Below are positions 1-7,900 of a stretch of 8,110 nt of DNA, piece after piece; position 1 is the first letter of the stretch, and each line of letters begins with the position of its first letter. The position numbers and the translations under genes were made by a program. This DNA is from Saprospiraceae bacterium (GTDB taxonomy: Bacteria; Bacteroidota; Bacteroidia; Chitinophagales; Saprospiraceae). The notes under the pieces are model-generated. The model did not search any database. It had not been told where the DNA came from and saw only the letters and a program-made list of their open reading frames with translations. The stretch lies in contig JAJCYJ010000745.1 in assembly GCA_029262975.1 (NCBI GenBank), positions 1-8,110 of the forward strand, read 5' to 3'.

Positions 1-3000
1 ATGAATTCATTCCTTTTGAAGTCGAAGATCCAAATTGGGAAGAGGATTCTGTTCGGTTTTATAATAATCAAATTATAAATTGGGAGAAGATCCTGGCTGC
101 TAATGAAAGACAAAAGCTGGAAGCAACACCTAATGCGAGACATTCTAATATCTCTTTTGATCAGGGTGCAAGCTATGACGGGTTTGTATCTACCTCGTCA
201 GAGTCGACTGAAATAGACATATTTGAATGGACGCTGAACCCGGGAGTCGTGGCTGAAACGGGGCTAACAGTAAATGGAAATGGTGTCAATCTTACCCTGA
301 AGGAACAATACACTCATAACGAGTCCAAGGAAGAAGAAGAAACTACGGAAACTTCCCAAACGATTAGTTTTACACTTTCGGATGAAGACGATAATAACTT
401 CTATACCGTAGATGTATTTGATTGTAAATCGGGTAATGGGCCTGTATTCAGAACGAGAGGCGGACAATCTACTTGTCCTTACGAAGATGAATCACGCACT
501 AAGTATTTTCGCCCTGGAACTATACTAAACCAATCAACAGTAAGAATAGAAAATCCGGTTATTACAGTCGACAAACCGACCTTGAAAGGAGTACCAGAAG
601 ATGAAGCTGGAATATTTAAATTGACCTTGCGCAATCAGACTGATGTCTCGGTAGATAGATGGTTTACATTGAAAGTCGATAACGCATCCAATCCAGACGG
701 AGCTAAACTCTTTGTTGATGGAACTGCACTTTCGGCAGGAGGCATAATTATTCTAATTTCATCAGGGCAAAGTGTTACGAAGACACTTGAAGTGTTTAAA
801 GGTGCCCCGGATCAGAATGAATACTCGGGTATAAAATTGCAATTATTACCGATATGCGATCTGGATAGTGAGATTGTCGATGAAGCGCAAATTGGAATCG
901 AATTTGTACCAGCATGTTCTAAAATCGCAATCGCTATTCCACAGGACAATTGGATCGCAAATGTGCAGACCAGGGATACAATGGATATCAAGTTGGATGG
1001 ATTTAATGTCAACTTGTCTTCTTTCAAATCTATAGCATTGCAATACAAAGATGCATCGTCTCCTAATTGGAATACGCTAGTTTCTTATTACAAAAGACAG
1101 GAGGATTTTGACGCAGATCAGAGTGTAGATAAGGAATTAATAGGTGCCAGGACCAGCCTTAACTTCAAATGGATTATAAAAGATATCGTAGATAGAAATT
1201 ATCAGCTTCGGGCGATTACTATATGTGTGGACGGATCGATGGAAGACAGTGGTATTGCCGATGGTATAAAAGATACCAAACGACCACGACCTTTTGGCGC
1301 ACCGCAACCATCTGATGGGGTACTCTCAGCAGGGGATGAAGTGCTTATACGATTTGATGAACCTATTGTCTCAGGGCATCTGCTGGCTAATCCACAATTG
1401 GTGACAGCCAAGGGTGTATTAAACGGTACAGAGTTCCCCAATAACACCTCCGTAGAATTTGACGGAGCGAATGATCAGGGCATAGTAGGCGATGGCATAT
1501 TAATTGGAAATGCATCTTTTACTGTCGAAGGTTGGGTGCGTAGAAATGCAAGTCAGGCGGGTACCTTCTGGAGTCTCGGTGAACAAGCTGATAATCAATT
1601 CAGTCTATCATTTGATGATTCAGGCAAGCTCTCATTCACTGATGGATCGAGAAGTTTTACCGGTTCACTCACCTATGATGCCGATATGTGGTACCACGTT
1701 GCATTTATATATGATGCTGATGGTCAAAGAGTTATGCAATATAAAGATGACCAGCTTGATTTTAATGAGAATGCAGTGATTGGTTCTTTTCCTGATGGCA
1801 GGATGAGTTTCGGTTATAACCTGGCCCAAAATGGTGGATACTTTAATGGCCGGATCAGGGATTTCAGAATTTGGACCCGCGCCCTTCCTATGGATGTTAT
1901 GCTGGCCCGAAAATCTGCAAAGTTAAGTGGCAATGAGCCCGGTTTGCTCGGATACTGGTTGATGGATGAAGGGCTGGGTAACCTGGCAAAGGATAAGGCA
2001 CATTTGAGGCACGCTATACTGGATGCTACCTGGAGTGTTGAGCCAAGAGGGAAGAGTATTTTGTTCGAAGGAGGTTCATCTTATGTTGCCCTGGATGGTC
2101 GCAATATTGATGTCAGTGTAGAGCATGACTTTACCCTCGAGTTTTGGTTTAATGGACAGTCCGGAGGAACACAAACTTTGTTGTCATCGGGAAGGGGCAT
2201 TGCTGACGAAATATTCAACAAAGACAAATCCCTGGCTATAACAGCTTCTGGCAGCGGTATCACGGCTATGAGTAATGGGAAAGCTTTCAAGATTACTAGC
2301 AAGGATTTAATGGACAATACCTGGCATCATTTGGCCCTGGTCGTAACCCGAAGAGGGGCTGCCAAAGCATTTGTAGATGGTAGCCAGGTCAGCCAGGCAG
2401 ATGTAGCCGGATTTGGTGGCATAGGTGAAGATCTTATCTATCTCGGGGCTCGAAGATGGAAAGAAAGCTTTAATAACTTTCAGACCGATCAATATTTTAA
2501 AGGGGCTATCGATGAGGTGCGTATTTGGAATTCCAGTCGTACAGGCGATCAAATTATGGCTTATAGAAATAATCGTATTGCCGTAAACGAACCTGGTCTT
2601 GTGGGTTATTACCCATTCGAAAAATATGAGCTGGATGGATTCCAGGTGTTAAACCTGAATTTTTCTAAAAAGGATCAGTGGGAGAGTCGGGATACTGCTT
2701 TAAAAGTTATCGATGCTGAATTTTTTGGCCCGGTCGGTGAATATAATGAGACGCCGAATATAGGATTGGAGCGTCCAGTTAAATTGATAAAATTCAATCT
2801 TGGCGTGAACAATGATGAAGTTCTAATCAGTCTTGATGAAGAACTGTCTTTAATTGAAAATGTCCTCTTGGAATTTTCTATTCGCGACGTTTTTGATATG
2901 CAGAATAACCTACTTGCATCTCCTGTGTCCTGGACAGCATTTGTAAATCAAAACCAACTCAAATGGGAGCAGGCGTCCGTTATGCTCGAAAATGAAAAGG

Positions 3001-4808
3001 GCAAGGAAGCGACATTTAAAGTGAATATCCGGAATTTCGGTGGCCTTGCGGAAAAGTTCTTTATTGATGGTCTGCCGGCCTGGCTAACAGCCAATCCTGC
3101 TTCAGGGACAGTTAATGCCCTCGCCAGCACGGAGATAACTTTTAGAATCAATAAGGCATTGAGTACAGGGACGTATAATCAGGATCTATACCTTGTCTCC
3201 GATAATGGAGTAAATGAACGACTGGCCCTTACGCTAAAAGTATTCGAAGAAGGACCTGCATGGACAGTAGTCCCGGAAGATTTTGAATACTCTATGAGCG
3301 TCGTAGGCTTGTTGAAAATTAATAATCAGATCTCGCGAAATTCGCTGGACCGAATAGCTGTCTTCAAAGATGGAAAAGTTCGGGGTGTTGCGAATCTAAC
3401 TTATGTGCCGTCCAAAGATGCCTACATGGTATTCCTTGACATCTATGGAGATCTTTCAGATAATGAAGAGGAAATGACGGTAAAAGTCTGGAATGAAAAA
3501 TTGGGTCAAATCAATTCAGGTGTACAGGTTTTTGACGGAATCAATACCAATAATTTTATTCAATTTATGCCAGGTATGCTTTTTGGCTCGGTTGAATTTC
3601 CCGTGGAGATTATCGCCAATAATTTAATAGAACTTAGTGTTCCGATGAAAGTAGGATGGAATTGGTTGTCTTTTAATTTGGCAACCCAGGATCTTTCTAA
3701 TTTGAATAAATTATTTTCCTCCTTGAGTCCGTCAGAAAACGATTTAATAAAAGCGAAAAGTGGGGCATCAGATATATACTCGCCGATTGTAGGCTGGTTT
3801 GGGCCTTTGGGTATTGCTGGGTTGAAAAATACAGATATGTATCAGATGAAGCTGGGAAAAGCAGATACCCTTGTCTATAGTGGGACACCATTGAATCCTG
3901 CAGAGACACCTATCACACTTCAAGAGAAGTGGAACTGGATCGGTTATGTTCCAAGGTTTGCATTGCCTGTCTCTACCGCAATGGCGAATTTGTCACCGGT
4001 AGCTAATGATCTTATAAAAGGCCCTCGTGATTTTGCAATTTATGATGTGGGATTAGGTGCCTGGATTGGTTCTTTGAAAACGCTTGAACCGTCGGCAGGC
4101 TATAAGTATTATTCTAATGATGCCAACTCCAAGTCATTCACCTATCCGAGCACTTCCGCTTTTGGAAGATCCATTGAAAAAGTGGATCGCGCTCCTGAAA
4201 TTGCCAGTCACATTATCGCTGAGTTGTATCAGACAAATATGAGTCTGATTGCAATTGTTGATGGTGTAGATGGTCATGGAGAAGTGCCCTGGATTGTGGC
4301 CAACAATGAAAGCAAACCAGTAGGTTCTGTGGCTCCTGTAGTCGTGGATGGACAGTATTATTACTTTGTAACGATACATGGGATTCTGGGTGAAAGTGAA
4401 TTAAATTTTGAATTGCTTTATGCTGAATCAGGAATTAGAAAATCATTAGATGAGACGATACGATTTGCACCTAACAAGAGGGTAGGGACAGTACCTGATC
4501 CATTTGTATTTGGTAAACCTAAAGCGTCAGATCTTGTCAAAGGTGTTCTTGATGTTTGGCCGATGCCCTATTCTGATATGCTTGATGTGTCCTTTTATTT
4601 GGAAAAATCGGGATCAGTCCGTTTGGAAATGCTTGACATTTCAGGACGCAATTTGGGTGTCATACATGAAGGCATATTTGATGCAGGACAGCATAATCTT
4701 TCATTGAATAAATATGCGCAGACACCATTTATACAGACACCTGGAGTGTATCATCTCAGGTTAGTTACGAGCAGTGGGAATCAGACAGTGGTAATTATAA
4801 AAATGTAA
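1..4808 (+). CDS. Giant LamG-containing T9SS-secreted multidomain protein, 5' end missing
   Basis: The frame is open from base 3 to the TAA at 4806-4808, giving 1601 visible residues; the N-terminus and any signal peptide lie upstream. No convincing start is present, and the GTG at 249 sits inside continuous coding sequence. Domains by visible residue: Ser/Thr/Glu-rich beta region with a CPYE segment (about 1-170); Ig/Fn3-like (170-426); first Ig-like half (427-478); two LamG folds (484-676, 685-888); second Ig-like half (about 905-987); BACON-like (988-1080); X module (1084-1195); two WNW domains (1212-1382); second X module (1397-1504); T9SS type A tail (1517-1601). It is probably exported through the outer membrane by T9SS and then anchored or released. 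LamG and BACON modules suggest binding of glycans or host/matrix ligands. No catalytic domain is seen. It lies 10 bases upstream of a second giant secreted-protein gene. The secreted adhesin-like role is fairly secure; the ligand is unknown. Confidence 0.93.
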   Translation, partial: EFIPFEVEDPNWEEDSVRFYNNQIINWEKILAANERQKLEATPNARHSNISFDQGASYDGFVSTSSESTEIDIFEWTLNPGVVAETGLTVNGNGVNLTLKEQYTHNESKEEEETTETSQTISFTLSDEDDNNFYTVDVFDCKSGNGPVFRTRGGQSTCPYEDESRTKYFRPGTILNQSTVRIENPVITVDKPTLKGVPEDEAGIFKLTLRNQTDVSVDRWFTLKVDNASNPDGAKLFVDGTALSAGGIIILISSGQSVTKTLEVFKGAPDQNEYSGIKLQLLPICDLDSEIVDEAQIGIEFVPACSKIAIAIPQDNWIANVQTRDTMDIKLDGFNVNLSSFKSIALQYKDASSPNWNTLVSYYKRQEDFDADQSVDKELIGARTSLNFKWIIKDIVDRNYQLRAITICVDGSMEDSGIADGIKDTKRPRPFGAPQPSDGVLSAGDEVLIRFDEPIVSGHLLANPQLVTAKGVLNGTEFPNNTSVEFDGANDQGIVGDGILIGNASFTVEGWVRRNASQAGTFWSLGEQADNQFSLSFDDSGKLSFTDGSRSFTGSLTYDADMWYHVAFIYDADGQRVMQYKDDQLDFNENAVIGSFPDGRMSFGYNLAQNGGYFNGRIRDFRIWTRALPMDVMLARKSAKLSGNEPGLLGYWLMDEGLGNLAKDKAHLRHAILDATWSVEPRGKSILFEGGSSYVALDGRNIDVSVEHDFTLEFWFNGQSGGTQTLLSSGRGIADEIFNKDKSLAITASGSGITAMSNGKAFKITSKDLMDNTWHHLALVVTRRGAAKAFVDGSQVSQADVAGFGGIGEDLIYLGARRWKESFNNFQTDQYFKGAIDEVRIWNSSRTGDQIMAYRNNRIAVNEPGLVGYYPFEKYELDGFQVLNLNFSKKDQWESRDTALKVIDAEFFGPVGEYNETPNIGLERPVKLIKFNLGVNNDEVLISLDEELSLIENVLLEFSIRDVFDMQNNLLASPVSWTAFVNQNQLKWEQASVMLENEKGKEATFKVNIRNFGGLAEKFFIDGLPAWLTANPASGTVNALASTEITFRINKALSTGTYNQDLYLVSDNGVNERLALTLKVFEEGPAWTVVPEDFEYSMSVVGLLKINNQISRNSLDRIAVFKDGKVRGVANLTYVPSKDAYMVFLDIYGDLSDNEEEMTVKVWNEKLGQINSGVQVFDGINTNNFIQFMPGMLFGSVEFPVEIIANNLIELSVPMKVGWNWLSFNLATQDLSNLNKLFSSLSPSENDLIKAKSGASDIYSPIVGWFGPLGIAGLKNTDMYQMKLGKADTLVYSGTPLNPAETPITLQEKWNWIGYVPRFALPVSTAMANLSPVANDLIKGPRDFAIYDVGLGAWIGSLKTLEPSAGYKYYSNDANSKSFTYPSTSAFGRSIEKVDRAPEIASHIIAELYQTNMSLIAIVDGVDGHGEVPWIVANNESKPVGSVAPVVVDGQYYYFVTIHGILGESELNFELLYAESGIRKSLDETIRFAPNKRVGTVPDPFVFGKPKASDLVKGVLDVWPMPYSDMLDVSFYLEKSGSVRLEMLDISGRNLGVIHEGIFDAGQHNLSLNKYAQTPFIQTPGVYHLRLVTSSGNQTVVIIKM
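3..515 (+). other. N-terminal beta-rich region with CPYE segment (gene 1)
   Basis: The visible N-terminal 170 residues include an NWEKILAANERQK segment, a long Ser/Thr/Glu-rich stretch with alternating polar and hydrophobic residues, the hydrophobic LTVNGNGVNLTL strand, and a GPVFRTRGGQSTCPYE motif. From memory, this combination recurs in very large secreted proteins of Bacteroidota and some other bacteria, just before Ig-like and LamG modules. I cannot name a Pfam family for it. Its function is unknown. Confidence 0.5.
516..1280 (+). other. Ig-like and Fn3-like spacer modules (gene 1)
   Basis: The first part has the look of a bacterial Ig/CARDB-type sandwich (EDEAGIFKLTLRNQT, then NPDGAKLFVDG). 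The second has Fn3-like strands (SIALQYKDASSPNW, then YQLRAITICVDG). A short acidic DFDADQSVDKE loop resembles a calcium-binding turn but is too short to call. The cysteines here could form extracellular disulfides. Domain boundaries are approximate. Confidence 0.5.
1452..2030 (+). other. LamG / concanavalin A-like domain 1 (gene 1)
   Basis: Typical LamG landmarks occur in order: VEFDGANDQ, SFTVEGWVRR, the MWYHVAFIYDADGQRV strand, FNGRIRDFRIWTRAL, and the closing GLLGYWLMDEGLGN followed by KDKAHLRHAIL. These domains are jelly-roll sandwiches found in secreted proteins that bind glycans or matrix. The ligand here is unknown. Confidence 0.9.
2055..2667 (+). other. LamG / concanavalin A-like domain 2 (gene 1)
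   Basis: This second LamG fold follows domain 1 directly. Landmarks are SYVALDG, HDFTLEFWFNG, NTWHHLALVVTRRGAAKAFVDG, FKGAIDEVRIWNSSRT and GLVGYYPFE. It is only distantly similar to domain 1, so the duplication is old or the two were recruited separately. Confidence 0.9.
2964..3242 (+). other. BACON-like beta-sandwich domain (gene 1)
   Basis: It begins WEQASVMLENEKGKEATF and carries the signature LPAWLTANPASGTV followed by STEITFRI, GTYNQDLYLVSDNG and LALTLKV. This is the BACON or closely related bacterial Ig-like pattern, common in Bacteroidota secreted proteins as a spacer or mucin/glycan-associated module. Confidence 0.7.
3252..3588 (+). repeat. X module copy A (gene 1)
   Basis: A roughly 110-residue module starting PAWTVVPEDFEYSMSVVG, with the core DRIAVFKDGKVRGVANLTY, then YMVFLDIYGD and a closing GSVEFPVEI. 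It matches the N-terminal module of gene 2 in order and spacing of landmarks: W-V, Y-x-x-SM, D-x-I-x-x-F-x-D, RGxA, GD. I recall such modules from other Bacteroidota T9SS cargo but know no assigned function. Confidence 0.75.
3636..3911 (+). repeat. WNW domain copy 1 (gene 1)
   Basis: The first of two tandem domains. Landmarks are VPMKVGWNWLSFNL, SENDLIKAKSG, then a GWFGPLGIAGLKNTDMYQMK segment. It follows X module A directly, a pairing I associate with the C-terminal parts of Bacteroidota secreted proteins. Function is unknown. Confidence 0.7.
3912..4148 (+). repeat. WNW domain copy 2 (gene 1)
   Basis: The second tandem copy: ITLQEKWNWIGYVP, VANDLIKGPRDFAIYD, AWIGSLKTLEPSAGYKYY. It aligns with copy 1 through the W-N-W, NDLIK, W-x-G/P-x-L and G/D-Y segments at similar spacing, so it is an internal duplication that has diverged strongly. 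Confidence 0.7.
4191..4514 (+). repeat. X module copy B, diverged (gene 1)
   Basis: It contains LYQTNMSLIAIVDG, PVGSVAPVVVDGQYYYFVTI, LNFELLYAESG and ends VPDPFVFG. Its end matches the end of the gene 2 copy (TDPFVFTNG). Compared with copies A and C it lacks the leading W-x-V strand and the RGxA motif is replaced by PVGS, so it is a diverged member. Confidence 0.6.
4551..4805 (+). other. T9SS type A C-terminal sorting domain (gene 1)
   Basis: The last 85 residues follow the Por-secretion tail pattern: DVWPMPYSDMLDVSFYLE, a VRLEMLDISGRNLGVI strand, DAGQHNLSLN, GVYHLRLVTSSGNQ, and a short VVIIKM end. In Bacteroidota this domain directs cargo through the type IX outer-membrane translocon. It is normally cleaved, with the protein attached to surface lipopolysaccharide or released. 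Confidence 0.92.
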
Positions 4809-4818
4809 ACCACGAATC
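4809..4818 (+). other. 10-base gap between the two giant genes
   Basis: Only 10 bases separate the TAA of gene 1 from the ATG of gene 2. There is no Shine-Dalgarno-like sequence, which is normal in Bacteroidota. No TAnnTTTG-type promoter element is seen just upstream. The spacing supports co-transcription and possibly translational coupling. Confidence 0.7.
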
Positions 4819-4902
4819 ATGAAAACCCGCACAAAAGGAATGCACACGTATCGTGCATTCCTCATCTTACTTATGATTTGCCTCAGCCAATCTGCTATAG
4901 CT
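4819..4902 (+). other. Sec signal peptide (gene 2)
   Basis: A basic start (MKTRTK) precedes a hydrophobic core (AFLILLMICL) and a small-residue cleavage site AIA before Q29. The Cys in LLMIC is not preceded by a lipobox-type small residue, so this is a signal peptidase I substrate rather than a lipoprotein. Confidence 0.9.
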
Positions 4903-7900
4903 CAACCTGATTGGATGGTTGATACAGATAACTATCAAGGATCGATGACGATTGTGGGGCTTATAGAAATAGACGGAGTGAAAATTGAAGGTACCGATAA
5001 TATAGTCGGTGTCTTCGCCGATGATATTTGCCGGGGTATAGCAAAGCCTATTTATCAACCAAACTTTAATAAGTATTTTATTTTATTATCGGCCTTTGGA
5101 GATTTTAAAAAAGAGACTTTTACTTATAAAATCTATGTCCAATCAGAAGATAAAATATATGAAGGAGAGGACTCCATTCCATATTTATTGAATTCTGTTC
5201 TTGGCTTATTGACTGATCCATTTGTTTTTACTAATGGATCCAGTGGAGAGGAAGGAGGCCAGGAATTAATTCTATCACCTTCGATCGACAACACTTTGTA
5301 TGAAGATACAGCAGGCAATGTCTCAAATGGGAAAGGGGAATATATATTTTCGGGAAGAACAAACCAGTCTAATAATAGTCTTCGAAGAGGCTTGATCTAT
5401 TTCGATCTGGGAGCATCATTACCTGATGGTGCAGAAATTTTAGATGCAAAATTGACCTTGTCTTTGGATTTGAATCGTCCTGCTGATGTCGCTACGGATA
5501 TAAATATTCATCGTATGAATCAGCAATGGGGAGAAGGGGATTCTAACGCTGGTCAGCAAGAAGGCTCTGGTGCCCCTGCCCAACCGGGCGATGCTACATG
5601 GCTGCATCGACTCTTTCCCGGTGACTTGTGGCTGTCACCAGGAGGCGATTATATCGCGTCTTCATCGGCAAGTCTTTCTGTGCAAGACAATGGGTCATAT
5701 ACATGGAGTTCGGAATCTCTTGTTGAAGATGTTCAATATTGGTTAGAGCATCCTTCGGATAACTTTGGTTGGATTCTAATTGGTGATGAATCGACCCAAA
5801 AATCATCCGCCAGATTCCGAAGCAGGGAATCTAACTCAGTGGACGATCGACCCACATTAACGATTAGATATGCCGTACCCTGTATAGCAGCAGATACACC
5901 TGTGCTGGGAGTTGATAATACTACGTTGTGCCCCGGCGGAACCAGTTCAATTTCTATTGTAAGTGGAGATTTGAATAGTGCTACTGAATGGAACTGGTAT
6001 AGCGGTACTTGTGGTCAAGAGTATGAAGGGACAGGTCTCTTTATACAGGTCTCTCCACTCACTACCACAACATATTATGTAAGAGCAGAAGGTGGATGTA
6101 TTGCGACAGGATGTACTTCTATTGTGATAATTAAAAATGACCTTGAGCCGCCTGTGATTACATGTCCTGGAGACCAAGAGCAAATCGCGGATGCCTTGTG
6201 TCAATATGTCCTGGATGATTATACTCTATTGGCTATTTCATCGGACAACTGTAGTATGACACTTACCCAATTTCCATCAGCAGGGACTGTAACAAAAGGG
6301 ACCACCCAGGTGACCATTACAGCCAAAGATGGATCAGGAAATAGTAGTCTGTGTACATTTATGGTAAGGGCTATTGATGTGATTGGTCCAGATGCTATTT
6401 GCCAAGATATAACTGTCCAGCTTGATGAAAACGGAAGGGCAATAATATCCGCAGTAGATGTAGATGGTGGCAGTATGGACCCCTGCGGTTTAGCCAGTTT
6501 TGCTGTGGATCGCGATACATTCACTTGTGCCGATATCGGTATGAATAATGTAACACTTACAGTGGAGGACCAGTCCGGAAATATGTCTACTTGTATAGCA
6601 AGGGTCACTATAGAAGATAATGTGTCACCGGCTATAATTTGCCCCGGAGATCAATCCCAGGAAATAGATGAAAATTGCCAATACCTATTGAAGGACTATA
6701 CAGAACTGGCTTCAGGATCGGATAATTGCAGTGTCTCCCTCTCACAATTTCCACTTTCTGGCACGCTTATAACGGGTAATTCGCTGGTCACAATAACGGC
6801 ATCAGACCAGTCTGGAAACTTTGTAGAATGTACATTTTGGGTGCTGGCTGAGGACACGTCGACTCCTGTAGCATCCTGTCAGGATGTAACTATTTATATA
6901 GACGTGAATGGCCTCGCTTCAGTTGCTACCACTCAAGTAGACAGTTCGAGCAAGGATAACTGTAGTATTGACTTTATAGGCTTGAGTAAATATGAATTCA
7001 GTTGTGAAGATATAGGCCTTAACCAGGACACCCTGTCCGTTATGGATGGGGCAGGCAATATCAGTAATTGTATGTCAACGGTTACTGTATTGGATACGCT
7101 ACCGCCTACAGTTATGTGTCGGGTGGATACATTATTTCTTGACGAGGAGGGGAAATTAATGATAATGCCCAGTGCAGTAGATGCCGGGTCTTTTGACAAT
7201 TGTAGTATAGCAGAGATGACAATTGATAATACCTCATTTGATTGTACTAACCTTGGTATCAATGAGATGACATTGACAGTGATTGATATATCAGGAAATG
7301 TGGCGACTTGTCAGACTTTTGTCCATATAGAAGATAGAATGTCTCCTGAGGTTTTTTGTATTGAAGATCAAACCCTCAATTTGGATTCGACTTGTTCGGT
7401 TATCCTGCCAGATTATACGGATCAGATTATTACAACGGATAATTGCACTGTTGAAAGTGTCGTACAATCACCAATAGCTGGGACGGTAATTAGTAATTCG
7501 ACCAGTGTAGAATTTACAGTTTCCGATCAATCCGGTAATCAGAGTACCTGTTCATTTTCTGTAATTGTAATTGATGAAATACCTCCAACTATAATCTGTC
7601 CTGAAAACATTGTAGAAAAGTTGGATGGAAATTGTCAATTTGTAATTCCTGATTACTCAGGCAATGTTTCAATGAGTGATAATTGCAATTCTGTATCTGT
7701 AATAAATCAATCCCCACCTCCCGGTACAGTTGTATTTGGAGATACATCGGAACAAATTATTACGCTTGTGGCTTCCGATTCGTCGGGAATTCAAGCTGAA
7801 TGTTTTTTTATAATTACACTGGTTGATCAGGATCCGCCTGTTGTAATTTGCCCAGGAGATATGGTAGATTTTATTAATAATGATTGTCAATATGAAATCA

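Noticed and set aside
1..78. ATG at base 1 followed by a 25-codon hydrophobic ORF ending in TAA
   Set aside because: It lies in a different frame from the long open frame beginning at base 3, is very short, and overlaps clear protein-like coding sequence.
1504..1779. 91-residue + strand open frame in another phase
   Set aside because: It is wholly inside LamG domain 1 of gene 1 and has no recognisable protein features.
4837..4842. ATG at 4840 as the real start of gene 2
   Set aside because: It would remove the basic KTRTK n-region of the signal peptide and place the start codon in the hairpin stem. ATG 4819 gives a better signal peptide, though 4840 cannot be excluded.
4836..4862. Hairpin as an intrinsic terminator for gene 1
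   Set aside because: No run of T follows the stem, and it lies inside the coding start of gene 2. It is kept as a hairpin of unknown role.
4882..4902. Lipoprotein signal (Cys at residue 21 of gene 2)
   Set aside because: LMIC does not fit a lipobox, since the residue before Cys is Ile, and a good AIA signal peptidase I site follows.
6219..6608. 129-residue open frame on the minus strand
   Set aside because: It lies opposite the HYR repeats of gene 2, whose frame is unbroken with conserved motifs. The minus product shows no recognisable domain and is an antisense shadow.
6933..7262. 109-residue open frame on the minus strand
   Set aside because: Same reason: it is antisense to HYR repeats 4-5, and its open length comes from the repeated codon pattern of the + strand.
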